Shown here: positions 53,886 through 62,397 of the stretch, piece by piece
Position numbering within the stretch: the stretch's first letter is position 1
Layout of the letters: the number at the start of each line of letters is the position of its first letter
Origin: Candidatus Aminicenantes bacterium
GTDB taxonomy: Bacteria > Acidobacteriota > Aminicenantia > Aminicenantales > UBA4085
Assembly (NCBI GenBank): GCA_026393855.1
Contig: JAPKZJ010000072.1
Coordinates: forward strand, 1-64,000
Direction: 5' to 3'
DNA: 64,000 bases
Made by a program: the position numbers and the translations under genes
The notes under the pieces: generated by a model
What the model was told of the DNA's origin: nothing
Database searches by the model: none
The model's input: the letters and a program-made list of their open reading frames with translations, nothing else

Positions 53886-54162
53886 CCCATCTCCGGGGCC
53901 TGCGTCACGATGTTCGGCCCGGCGGCGCGGGTTTTTTACGCCTTTTTCTCGCTACTCTTCTCGGCGCCTGCGGAACTCCGCACTTTCGATCCCCCGAATC
54001 TGCATGATTCCCCCACTCCGTCTCGTTCCCAATGATCGTTACGTGCTCAAACATCCCTCGGCGCCCGTTGGGTCCCCTCGAAGAGGGGCGGAAAAAGGCT
54101 AAACCCGCGCGGTTTCGCCGTTGGCCGAACATCATGCCGCCTGACCACCCCCCGGAGATGGG
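53886..54162 (-). repeat. Dispersed giant-hairpin repeat, copy 2 (277 bases, opposite orientation)
   Basis: Outer arms CCCATCTCCGGGG (53886-53898) and its exact complement (54150-54162) pair over 13 bases. Next, GATGTTCGGCC pairs with GGCCGAACATC (11 bases), then GCGCGGGTT with AACCCGCGC. The core is the same as copy 1 read on the minus strand, including TGCGGA-GT-TCCGCA. The arms share no sequence with copy 1 yet pair fully. It fills the 326-base gap between the convergent gatD and the four-helix protein. Confidence 0.8.
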
Positions 54163-54200
54163 GAAATACCGTCAGAGAAGGAACGGGTGGTTTTCCCTTT

Positions 54201-54632
54201 CTAGCGCTGGACGGGGGGGATGTATCCGGAATCCCGGTCCATGGTGATGTCCCGCCGGGCCGTCGTGATCGTCACGGTGAAGCCGGCGATGACGTCGAAC
54301 AACGACATCAGGGCCAGGATGAAGAAGGTCGAGGTCCCGGCGCCCTTGACGATGATGAACTCGATCAGGAAGATGATGAAGACCAGGGTCGAGAGGATGT
54401 GGTCGACGATGGCGGCCTGCGAAGTCCGGGTCGACTTGAGGACCTCGATGAACAGAAAGACCAGGCCGATGATGACGAACAGATCGCCCACCGTCATGAA
54501 CCAGACGGCGCCCGACATCAGCTTGAACTTGAAGAGCAGGTTGTTCATGATCTCGCCCTTGCCGAGCAGGATGAAGATGTCGATCAGGATCAGCAGAAAG
54601 CCGAACATCGGGATCTTTTTTAAGGTTTTCAT
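54201..54632 (-). CDS. Four-helix membrane protein, unknown function
   Basis: 143 residues from ATG 54632, preceded by AAGGAGG with 6-base spacing, a near-perfect SD. Four hydrophobic helices (about 8-24, 40-63, 80-97, 101-123) and a short charged C-terminal tail (TTARRDITMDRDSG) are visible. No family is recognised. The 69-base upstream region is shared with the divergent phosphatase gene. Confidence 0.75.
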   Translation of the reverse strand: MKTLKKIPMFGFLLILIDIFILLGKGEIMNNLLFKFKLMSGAVWFMTVGDLFVIIGLVFLFIEVLKSTRTSQAAIVDHILSTLVFIIFLIEFIIVKGAGTSTFFILALMSLFDVIAGFTVTITTARRDITMDRDSGYIPPVQR

Positions 54633-54681
54633 AAGGTCCTCCTTATCAGTGGCGCCATTATAACAGAGAAAGAAATCCCTG

Positions 54682-54687
54682 TATAAT
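54682..54687 (+). promoter_or_regulatory. -10 box of the PP2C/SpoIIE gene, possible leaderless transcript
   Basis: Consensus TATAAT (54682-54687) ends 14 bases before the ATG at 54702, leaving a 5' leader of about 8 bases with no SD. TTATAA at 54658-54663 is a weak -35 (18-base spacer). Confidence 0.45.
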
Positions 54688-54701
54688 AGGCCTCGAACGC
54701 C

Positions 54702-57035
54702 ATGACCCAGGCTAAGCCGACCGATCCCTTCGCCGTCACGGGGCGGAAGACGATCGCCGTCTCCCCGCTGCATGCCCCCGTCCATCGCCTGATCCTGCTG
54801 GCTGCGGCCGGAAGCGCGGCCGCCTGGCTCGTCCAGACCTTCTTCGGTACGGCCCGCCTTTTCCCGATCGCCGCGGCCGCGGCCTTCCTCGGTATCGCCT
54901 GGGCGGCGGCCTTGCGCCTCCTTTTTCTGGACCTCAAGGGGCGCGGATTCTGGGGCGTCTGGGTGGCGGCGAGTGTCGTCTCCGTTCTCGCCACCAAGGC
55001 CGGCGGCAGCCTGTGGGTCACGGGAGCGGTTTTGTCCGGGGTTTTCCTCCTCGCCCGCCGCTTTCGGCCATTCTCCTACCTGACCCACCGCAGCCGGGCC
55101 CGCATTTTCTTCGTCTCTTTGGCCGCCTGGAGCGCCCTGACCTGGGGCTGGTTCGTCGGCGGCCGGGAGCTGTTCGCCGCCTCGGGCCCCGCCGCCGGGT
55201 ATCTCGTCAACCTTCTCCGCTATGCCTGGATCAGCCTGCAAGCCTTCTGGACCCTGACCTTGCTCCACCTGTTCTTCAAAGCCCGCCTCCACTCGCTCAA
55301 GATCCGGCCAAAGCTGGCGATCAGTACGCTCCTTATCGCCGTCGTCCCGCTCGTTTGGCTGCTGGTGATGGGGGGAGTGACGATGATCAGCATCGTCGGC
55401 GAGATGCAGGCGGCCCGGGCCGGGCTCGTGCTTCAAGACTGGGCCGGGCTGGCCTTCGAGAATCCGGATCTGGCTCGGACGCTTTCGGGAGCATCGTTCG
55501 TCCTCGGCGGGCCCGGCGGACAAGGAGCGTCCGGGATGCCGCCGGCCTGGTGGCCCGCGATCGAGTCGGCGGCCGGAAAGCCCAAGAACGCGGAGGCGAT
55601 CGGATCGGCCGCCAAGGGTCCCGGCTTCCTGCTCCGGGTCGACCGTGAAGTGTGGGGCATCAGCCGAGGTCCCGCGGCCCGCTGGACCGGAGGATTTCGG
55701 ATCGACGAACGATTTCTGGGCCGGATGGCCCGCATCATCCACGCCGACGTTGAGCTTAGGCCCGAAAATCCGCTACGCGAGGCGGCCTTGTCCGAGGCCA
55801 AAGAAGGGGCCCCCGCGCCGGAGGATCGGATAAAGCCCGTCTCGATCGGCCGGCTCGACCCGTCCCGGCCGGCGAACGAGAATTGGCGCATCGGCACGAT
55901 CCATCTCGACCTGCTCGAATACCGTGACGGCAAGTTTGCCGTTTCAACCGCCTTGCTGACGGTGCGGACGTCTCCGGGGCTGGTCTGGGATGAGGTCTAT
56001 TCCCGCAGCGATCTCGTCAGCCGGATCATCGTCGGCGCCCTGATCATCCTGGGCGCCACCCTCCTCACGCTCGAAGCGTTCGTGCTGGCCTTCGGCATTC
56101 GGATCACGGCCGGCATCACCTCGGCCGTCAGGGCCCTCCATCGGGGTGCCCGCCGAATCGCCGCCGGCGATCTTGAAACGCCGATCGAAATCCCCAACGA
56201 GGATGAGCTGGGCGACCTGGCCGCCGCGATCAACGAGATGGCGGCGGGCGTCAAGCGGGGCCGGGCCGAAGCCTTCCAGCGCGAAGCCCTGGAGCGGGAG
56301 CTGGCCGTAGCCCGCGAAATCCAGGAGCGCCTTCTGCCCCACGTCATGCCGGCCGTGCCGGGATTCGAGATTTCGGGCACCAGCCTGCCCAGCCAGCAGG
56401 TGGGCGGCGATTATTTCGACTTCCTCGATTTGGAGGATGGTCGCCTCGGCATTGCCATCGCCGACGTTTCGGGCAAGGGCATTCCGGCCGCTCTGCTGAT
56501 GGCCAACCTGCAGGCCATCCTGCGAGGCCAGGCCGATGAGCGCGGCGACGTCTCGGCCATTCTGGCTCGGGTCAACAACTACCTGGTCCGATCCACCGAT
56601 GCCCATATGTTCGCCACGTTCTTCTATGGTGTCCTCGATCGGGCCGGCGGCCGATTCCTTTCTTCCAACGCCGGGCATAACCCGCCGCTCCTGCTGCGCG
56701 CGGACGGCCGTCTGGAGCGCTTGTCCGCGGGCGGGTTGGTGCTGGGGTTCCTGGCCAACCAAGCGTATATCCAACAGACGACGAATTTGGAGCCCGGCGA
56801 TGTCGTGGTTCTCTTCACCGACGGGATCACGGAAGCGTCCTCACCCGGTTCCCCGGATCGGCCGGATCGCTTTTTCGGCGAGGAGCAGCTGATCCAGGCG
56901 GTGCGGGAGTGCGCCGGGCGGACGGCGGGCGAGATCCAGACCGCCATTCTGAACGCAGTGGCCGGCCATACGGCGGGCTCGCCCCAGGGCGACGACATCA
57001 CCCTGGTCGTCATCAAGCGGCGGGCGGGGTCATGA
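54702..57035 (+). CDS. Membrane HAMP-PP2C (SpoIIE/RsbU-type) serine phosphatase
   Basis: 777 residues. About seven hydrophobic helices occur in the first 230 residues, then an extracytoplasmic segment (about 235-430), another helix (about 435-462), a HAMP domain (ALHRGARRIAAGDLETPIEI, DELGDLAAAINEM) and a coiled linker (EALERELAVAREIQERLLP). The PP2C/SpoIIE catalytic domain has GGDYFDFLDLEDGRLGIAIADVSGKG (metal-binding Asp residues, listed in part), SSNAGHNPPLLL, VLFTDGITEA and GDDITLVVI. Such proteins dephosphorylate anti-anti-sigma factors in partner-switching cascades. No anti-sigma or STAS gene is adjacent. The DUF457-like gene follows after 1 base. Confidence 0.9.
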   Translation: MTQAKPTDPFAVTGRKTIAVSPLHAPVHRLILLAAAGSAAAWLVQTFFGTARLFPIAAAAAFLGIAWAAALRLLFLDLKGRGFWGVWVAASVVSVLATKAGGSLWVTGAVLSGVFLLARRFRPFSYLTHRSRARIFFVSLAAWSALTWGWFVGGRELFAASGPAAGYLVNLLRYAWISLQAFWTLTLLHLFFKARLHSLKIRPKLAISTLLIAVVPLVWLLVMGGVTMISIVGEMQAARAGLVLQDWAGLAFENPDLARTLSGASFVLGGPGGQGASGMPPAWWPAIESAAGKPKNAEAIGSAAKGPGFLLRVDREVWGISRGPAARWTGGFRIDERFLGRMARIIHADVELRPENPLREAALSEAKEGAPAPEDRIKPVSIGRLDPSRPANENWRIGTIHLDLLEYRDGKFAVSTALLTVRTSPGLVWDEVYSRSDLVSRIIVGALIILGATLLTLEAFVLAFGIRITAGITSAVRALHRGARRIAAGDLETPIEIPNEDELGDLAAAINEMAAGVKRGRAEAFQREALERELAVAREIQERLLPHVMPAVPGFEISGTSLPSQQVGGDYFDFLDLEDGRLGIAIADVSGKGIPAALLMANLQAILRGQADERGDVSAILARVNNYLVRSTDAHMFATFFYGVLDRAGGRFLSSNAGHNPPLLLRADGRLERLSAGGLVLGFLANQAYIQQTTNLEPGDVVVLFTDGITEASSPGSPDRPDRFFGEEQLIQAVRECAGRTAGEIQTAILNAVAGHTAGSPQGDDITLVVIKRRAGS

Positions 57036-57036
57036 G

Positions 57037-57561
57037 ATGAGCCCTATCGCCCATCTCGGGATCGGACTCCTCGGCTGGCAGGTCTTCGATCGCAAGAAAA
57101 CGCTGGGTACGCTGGGGATGTTCTTCCTGGCGGCCAATCTGGCCGACATCGATTTCCTATTTTATATGGTCTTCGGGCCCAAGCCGATCTTCATCCATCA
57201 GTACTACACCCACAACGTCCCGTTCATCCTGGCCGGCTGCGGCCTGTTGGCGTTCCTCCTGCCGCGAGGTCGGAGCCGTTGGGGCCTTCTTCTGACGGGG
57301 CTCTCCCATCTGCTCCTGGACATCATCGTCATCGACACGCTCAAGCCGATCGGCATGCGGCTCTTCTTCCCGTTCTCCGACACTTACTACAATCTGGGCT
57401 TTTTCCCCTTCCTCCGTCGCGTCCCCAGGAAGGTGATGACGAGTCCGCACAACTTCCTGGTCCTCGGCCTGGAGTTCGCCTGCTTCGTCCTGCCGATCTG
57501 GCTGCTGTTCCGCCGCCGCTTAGCCCGGCGCTTTTCCTCGCGCGCCTTCTGGCGGCTGTAA
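57037..57561 (+). CDS. DUF457-like membrane-bound metal-dependent hydrolase
   Basis: 174 residues, starting 1 base after the phosphatase stop and so probably co-translated. It has the YdjM/DUF457 layout: an N-terminal MSPIAHLGIG with His, ANLADIDFLFY (Asp-x-Asp), HQYYTHNVPFIL (His run) and LTGLSHLLLDII (HxxxD), set between four hydrophobic helices. The metal ligands are all present, but the substrate of this family is unknown. It is followed at once by repeat copy 3. Confidence 0.78.
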   Translation: MSPIAHLGIGLLGWQVFDRKKTLGTLGMFFLAANLADIDFLFYMVFGPKPIFIHQYYTHNVPFILAGCGLLAFLLPRGRSRWGLLLTGLSHLLLDIIVIDTLKPIGMRLFFPFSDTYYNLGFFPFLRRVPRKVMTSPHNFLVLGLEFACFVLPIWLLFRRRLARRFSSRAFWRL

Positions 57562-57580
57562 CCAATGGTTTTTTGTTCGT

Positions 57581-57910
57581 TTCCCGATTCCGGGAAAAAC
57601 ATGCGGTTCGGAGTGTCGGCCGACGGCGAAACCGCGCGGGTTCCGGCTTTTTACGCCTCTCCGCGAGGGCACCCAACGGGCGCCGAGGGCTGTTTGAGCA
57701 CGCGATCATCTAACGGAATCGAAACGGAGTGGGTGGTCTCCAAGACTGGACGATCTCGAATGCGCAGTTCCGCCCTCGCGGGGACGGTCGGAGCGACGTC
57801 CCTACGAGGACTGCGAAGCGCTGGAGGCGCCGAGCGGATTGGCGTAAAAAGGAGTGGTGAACCCGCGCCGCCGGGACGACACTCCGGACCGTGTTTCCCG
57901 GAATCGGGAG
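57581..57910 (+). repeat. Dispersed giant-hairpin repeat, copy 3 (330 bases, longer variant)
   Basis: Outer arms CCCGATTCCGGGAAA (57583-57597) and TTTCCCGGAATCGGG (57894-57908) pair perfectly over 15 bases. Next, CGGAGTGTCG (57609-57618) pairs with CGACACTCCG, then inner CGGCG/GCGCGGGTT elements pair as in copies 1 and 2. The core keeps AACGGGCGCCGAGGG and TGTTTGAGCACG. About 50 extra bases (around 57770-57825) replace the small TGCGGA hairpin. It ends 6 bases before the stop of the convergent S9 gene. Confidence 0.8.
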
Positions 57911-57916
57911 GTGAAA

Positions 57917-60310
57917 TTAGTTTTTCAGGTTTGTCTCGAACAGCTTGAAGATCCTCTTGTACTCGTCGGCCCAGGAATCGGCGTTGACGAAGCTGTGGTT
58001 CTCACTCGGATAGAGAGCCAGCTCCCAGTTCTCCTTGCGCAACTCGATCAGCCGTTGGGCCAGCCGGATGCTGTCCTGGACGTGGACGTTGGTGTCCACC
58101 ACCCCGTGGCAGATGAGGAGGGCGCCTTTCAGGCCTTGGGCCAGATAGAGGGGCGAGCTCTTCTTATAGGCCTCGGCGTCCTTTTGCGGCAGGTTCAGGA
58201 TATCCACGGTGTAGCCGGCGTTGTAGGCGGCCCAATCGGTCACCGGCCGCAGGGCCGCTCCCGCCTTGAACGCCTCGGGAGCTGTGAACATCGCCATCAG
58301 CGTCAGGAAGCCACCGTAGCTGCCGCCATAGCAGCCGATGCGGCCGGCGTCGACCCCGCAGGACTCGACCAGGAACTTGGCCCCATCGACGACGTCGTTC
58401 AGATCCTTTCCGCCCATGAACCGGTAGACGCCCGTGCGGCAATCCCGGCCGTAGCCGGACGAGCCCCGGTAATCGAGGTCCAGGACATGGTACCCGGCGG
58501 CCGCGAGCAGGTTATGGAACATGTATTCCCGGTAATAGGTGGACCAGCCCTTATGGGCGTTTTGCAGATATCCCGCGCCGTGGATGAAGATCACGGCTGG
58601 ACGTTTGGGGTTGGCCGAGGCGGGCCGGAAGAGACGAGCGTAAATATCGACGCCGTCGCGGGCCTTGAAGCTCAAAACTTCCGGTTCCATCCAAGCATAA
58701 GAGCGGAACTCCTCCGTCGTGGAAAGGGTCAGGGTCCGGGCGGCGGCCCCCGGCTTGGCGGGCTGGACATAGAGCTCGCCCGGCTTGGTTGCCGTGCTGA
58801 AGATCGAGGCCAGCGTCGTCTCGTCCGGCGAGAGGGATACGGCATGCTGGCCGGTCATCGCAGTTAGCCGGGTCCTGGGTCCACCCTGGGCGGGCATAAC
58901 ATAGTAGTGGAGCTCGCCGGGATGGACTTCGCTCGAAGTGAAGTAGATCTTCGTTCCGTCGGCCGATAGGACGGCGTCGCGCACCTCGAAACGGCCCGAG
59001 GTCAATTGGGCCCTTTCTTTTCCTTCGGCGGAAACTCGATAGATATGGGCGAACCCGTCTTTCTCGGAGACATAAACGACGGCCTTGGCGTCGGGCGTCC
59101 AGGCGACCGAAGTCAGCCCGAGATCGCCGACCCAGGCGTCGTCATGGATCGTTTCCAGCGGCAGGAGGGTTGCGGAAGCGGGATCGAGCCGGTAGAGCCA
59201 GTCGTCCTTGCGGTCGTCCGTCCGCACCTGGACCAGCCCCCAGCGTCCGTCGGGCGACCAGCCCAGGAAGGACTCGGAGAGCTTCCTCTCGCCCTGCCCG
59301 AAGTCGAGCCAGCGGACCTCGCCCGTGGTGGTCGCCATCAGGCCCATCCGCCCCGACCGGGTCCAAGAATACGCCGCCTTCGGCCGCGACGGGATATCCT
59401 CGGTGTAGCCGGACCTCGTGACATAGTTGGGGACGATAGTTTGGCGGATGTCGGCCACAGGCTCGGAGATGGTGAAGACCACTTGGCTCTCGTCCGGCGA
59501 AAGGTCCTGTCCGGAGACAGTCTGATTCTCGGCCAGGGGGAACGGCCGCCGGCGGGCCATCGGACGGGCGCCCGTGCCCGTCGGGGGCCCCACTGGCATT
59601 TGGCCGCGGCCTTCGCCCCCGACCCGTTTAAACATTTGGAAGAGCTCCAATTGCTGGTCCTGGTACCATTTGTCGATATCGGTCGTCTTGCGCGGTTCGA
59701 CGGCGGGGGGCCGCTTGGCGAACGATGTCATCTGCCGCAGCTCGCCGCCGTCTAAGGCCATAGCGAAGACGTTGTCGCCGACGGTATAGACGACTTTCTT
59801 TTGGTCGAACGAGAATCGGACGCCCGCCTCCCGATCGTCGGTGGCGAGAAGCGGTCGGACGGCCCCTGTTTTCAAATCCATGAGTTTGACGTCGCCGCCT
59901 TCGACGAGGAGGGCGCGCTTGCGGGCCTTGTCGGGGACGGGCTGAGCGCCGCCGCCGAAGCCGCCAAATCCACGGCCGCGGCCCGGGGCCGAGGCGGGAG
60001 GCCGCTTCATCATCGCCTCGGCCGTAATCTTGCGCGGCGCTGCATCGGCCTTGCCGAAGGCATAAAGCTCGGCCGCCGGGGCGCCGGGTTTCTTCCACCG
60101 GAAGTAGAGGACTTGGCCGTCATAGGACCACTGCAGGTCCGAAGGGGTGGTGCCGATAAGCTCCTCGCCCCGCATGATGTTGTCGATGGTCAGGCGGAAC
60201 GGACCGGGCGCCGCAGCTTGGCCGGGCAAGGGCGCCGGCGCCAGAACGGCGACGATCGCCACAAGCGCAGCGGCGAGAATCGGAGCAAGGGCGGATCGGG
60301 TTCGGGCCAT
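57917..60310 (-). CDS. Exported S9 (prolyl oligopeptidase/DPP4-like) serine peptidase
   Basis: 797 residues. Signal peptide (about 1-33), N-terminal beta-propeller-like domain (about 40-530, with SPDG-type strands such as LGWSPDGRWG and AVLSADGTKIYFTSS), then an alpha/beta hydrolase domain: HGAGY (oxyanion region), Ser664 in GGSYGGF (nucleophile), Asp in HGVVDTNVH and His in SENHSF. It cleaves short peptides outside the cytoplasm, probably dipeptides or tripeptides from N-termini. A Gly/Arg-rich low-complexity insert (GRGRGFGGFGGG) resembles that in the M28 peptidase of this window. It is divergent from the M1 peptidase gene. Confidence 0.9.
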   Translation of the reverse strand: MARTRSALAPILAAALVAIVAVLAPAPLPGQAAAPGPFRLTIDNIMRGEELIGTTPSDLQWSYDGQVLYFRWKKPGAPAAELYAFGKADAAPRKITAEAMMKRPPASAPGRGRGFGGFGGGAQPVPDKARKRALLVEGGDVKLMDLKTGAVRPLLATDDREAGVRFSFDQKKVVYTVGDNVFAMALDGGELRQMTSFAKRPPAVEPRKTTDIDKWYQDQQLELFQMFKRVGGEGRGQMPVGPPTGTGARPMARRRPFPLAENQTVSGQDLSPDESQVVFTISEPVADIRQTIVPNYVTRSGYTEDIPSRPKAAYSWTRSGRMGLMATTTGEVRWLDFGQGERKLSESFLGWSPDGRWGLVQVRTDDRKDDWLYRLDPASATLLPLETIHDDAWVGDLGLTSVAWTPDAKAVVYVSEKDGFAHIYRVSAEGKERAQLTSGRFEVRDAVLSADGTKIYFTSSEVHPGELHYYVMPAQGGPRTRLTAMTGQHAVSLSPDETTLASIFSTATKPGELYVQPAKPGAAARTLTLSTTEEFRSYAWMEPEVLSFKARDGVDIYARLFRPASANPKRPAVIFIHGAGYLQNAHKGWSTYYREYMFHNLLAAAGYHVLDLDYRGSSGYGRDCRTGVYRFMGGKDLNDVVDGAKFLVESCGVDAGRIGCYGGSYGGFLTLMAMFTAPEAFKAGAALRPVTDWAAYNAGYTVDILNLPQKDAEAYKKSSPLYLAQGLKGALLICHGVVDTNVHVQDSIRLAQRLIELRKENWELALYPSENHSFVNADSWADEYKRIFKLFETNLKN

Positions 60311-60392
60311 GGGGTACCTCCGGGGAAGGGTCGGCGCGAAAAACGTATTTTAACCCCGGAGGCCGGCTATTTCCAGCCGGGGACGGCGTTTT

Positions 60393-60421
60393 TTGACTTG
60401 CGTTTTTCCTTGTGTTATATG
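60393..60421 (+). promoter_or_regulatory. Sigma-70-like promoter for the M1 peptidase gene
   Basis: TTGACT (60393-60398, 5 of 6), a 17-base spacer and TATATG (60416-60421, 4 of 6). The ATG is at 60453 after GGGGAGAG. Confidence 0.5.
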
Positions 60422-60452
60422 CTACCCAGCTTATTCTCGGGGAGAGCCCGTC

Positions 60453-62387
60453 ATGTCCAAGACACTTCTTGCCGCTCTCATCCTGGCCCTCTTGGCTCCC
60501 GCTTGGAGCCAGACGGTCCCTGCGAGTCCGATCGTCCAATACGACATCCAGGCTCGGTTGGTCCCCGAATCCAAGACCATCCAAGGCCGAGAGACGCTTG
60601 TTTGGCGCAACGATTCGGACCAGCCGGTAGCGGAACTCCGCTTTCACCTTTATATGAACGCCTTTAAAAATAACCGTTCGACGTTCATGACCGAAAGCCG
60701 GGGCTCAAGCCGCGGCTTCCGGGCCGACAAGGAGAACTGGGGCTTCATCGATGTGACCGAAATCGGGATCAAGGAAGGGGCCGACCTGACGCCGACCATA
60801 GAGTTTGTCCAGCCCGACGACAGAAACGCCGACGATCAGACCGTGATGAAAGTCACCCTGCCGGCGCCGGTCAAGCCGGGCGATTCGATCACCCTGACGG
60901 CCGCTTTCACGGTCCGACTTCCCAAGGTCTTCGCCCGGGCCGGATTCGCGGGCGATTTCTTCATGGCCGGCCAATGGTTCCCCAAAATCGGCGTGCTCTG
61001 GAAAGGGGCTTGGAACTGCCATCAATACCACGCCCAGAGCGAATTCTTCGCCGACTACGGGACGTACCGGGTCGACCTCACCGTGCCCGAAAAGTTCGTG
61101 GTCGGCGCGACCGGCAAGCGGATCGGGGACAAGAAGAACGCGGACGCGACCAGGACCTTTACCTACGCCCAGGACAACATCCATGATTTTGCCTGGACGG
61201 CCTGTCCCGATTTCGTCGAGTCGAGGGAGCGGTTCCATCTGGCCGAGCCCGCCGTCGACACCGAGATGATCTTTCTCGTCCATAAGGAGCATCTGGGCCA
61301 GCGCGACCGTTACGTCCGGGCCTTGAAGCAGGGGCTGGAGTTCTACAGCCGCAGCTACGGCGCCTATCCCTACCCGACCATCACCCTGGTCGATCCTGCA
61401 CCCGGGGCGACCGGCGCGGGCGGGATGGAGTATCCGACCCTCTTCACCGCCGGCACGGTCGCTTTCATGCCGGCCGGGCTGCGGATGCCGGAGATGGTCA
61501 CCATCCACGAGTTCGGCCACGGTTACTGGTACGGGATGGTCGGCTCGAACGAGTTCGAGGAGGCTTGGCTGGACGAGGGCATCAACACCTATTCCGAGAT
61601 CAAGGCCATGACCTTGTTCTACGGCCCCGACCGCTCGCTCATCGACCTTGGGCCGATCCGGATCGGCGATCTGGCCTACCAGCGGCTGGCCGTCATCGGC
61701 TCGGGCCGGTTCGACCCGATCCTGAAGAAATCCTGGGATTTCGTGGGCGGCGGCAGCTACGCCGCGAATGTCTATGCCAAGGCCGGCCTGATGCTCCTGA
61801 CCCTGGAGCGGTATCTGGGGGAGGAGACGATGGGCCGGATCATGCGGACCTACTTCGAGACCTGGAAGTTCCGCCACCCGACCTCGGAGGACTTCATTCA
61901 GACGGCCGAAACGGTCAGCGGCCGGGATCTCAAGTGGTTCTTCGACCAGGCTCTTCGCAGCCCCGACAAGCTCGACTACGCCGTGAGCTCCGTGAGCTCC
62001 GAGCCGGTTCTCGAGGCCGAGGGGATGTTCAAAGGCAAACTGGTCAAAGCCGACCCGGCGGCGGCCAAGACGCCTGCCGCCTATCGCAGCGAGGTCGTCG
62101 TGGTCCGGAAAGGGGAGTGGATCTTCCCGCAGGATATCCTGGTCGTGTTTGCCAATGGCCGCAAGATCAAGGAGACCTGGGACGGCCGCGAGCGATGGAA
62201 GCGCTTCGTCTACACCGGCCCCGACCGTCTGGACTACGCCCAAGTGGACCCGGAAGGCATCTGGCTGCTGGACGTCGACCGGGCCAACAACTCCCTGCGG
62301 CTCGAGCCTCGGCCCGGCGGCGTGCGCAAGGCCGCCCTGAAGATCGCGGCCTTGTTCCAGCACGTCCTGTCCCTGCTGACCCTTTGA
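60453..62387 (+). CDS. Exported M1-family zinc metallopeptidase
   Basis: 644 residues from ATG 60453 (SD GGGGAG). Signal peptide (LLAALILALLAPAWSQ), an N-terminal beta-sandwich domain, then the gluzincin core: exopeptidase motif GGMEYPT, the zinc site HEFGH (His352, Glu353, His356) and the third ligand Glu375 in WLDEG, exactly 18 residues later. The rest is helical plus a C-terminal beta domain. It is an aminopeptidase by family. Together with the S9 and M28 enzymes here it suggests peptide scavenging from outside the cell. The downstream membrane-protein gene starts 10 bases later, so they share a transcript. Confidence 0.9.
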   Translation: MSKTLLAALILALLAPAWSQTVPASPIVQYDIQARLVPESKTIQGRETLVWRNDSDQPVAELRFHLYMNAFKNNRSTFMTESRGSSRGFRADKENWGFIDVTEIGIKEGADLTPTIEFVQPDDRNADDQTVMKVTLPAPVKPGDSITLTAAFTVRLPKVFARAGFAGDFFMAGQWFPKIGVLWKGAWNCHQYHAQSEFFADYGTYRVDLTVPEKFVVGATGKRIGDKKNADATRTFTYAQDNIHDFAWTACPDFVESRERFHLAEPAVDTEMIFLVHKEHLGQRDRYVRALKQGLEFYSRSYGAYPYPTITLVDPAPGATGAGGMEYPTLFTAGTVAFMPAGLRMPEMVTIHEFGHGYWYGMVGSNEFEEAWLDEGINTYSEIKAMTLFYGPDRSLIDLGPIRIGDLAYQRLAVIGSGRFDPILKKSWDFVGGGSYAANVYAKAGLMLLTLERYLGEETMGRIMRTYFETWKFRHPTSEDFIQTAETVSGRDLKWFFDQALRSPDKLDYAVSSVSSEPVLEAEGMFKGKLVKADPAAAKTPAAYRSEVVVVRKGEWIFPQDILVVFANGRKIKETWDGRERWKRFVYTGPDRLDYAQVDPEGIWLLDVDRANNSLRLEPRPGGVRKAALKIAALFQHVLSLLTL

Positions 62388-62397
62388 GGAGAGACCT

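Noticed and set aside
44322-57910. Repeats as group II introns or insertion sequences
   Set aside because: No domain V-like hairpin, GUGYG start, reverse-transcriptase or transposase gene is visible in or near any copy, and no target-site duplication is evident.
44322-57910. Repeats as a CRISPR array
   Set aside because: The copies are about 280-330 bases, kilobases apart and in mixed orientation, with no short direct repeats and no cas genes.
60355-60385. Hairpin in the S9/M1 divergent region (CGGCTATTTCCAGCCG)
   Set aside because: It is a short stem lying before the promoter, not followed by a T-run in a useful position; probably chance in GC-rich DNA.
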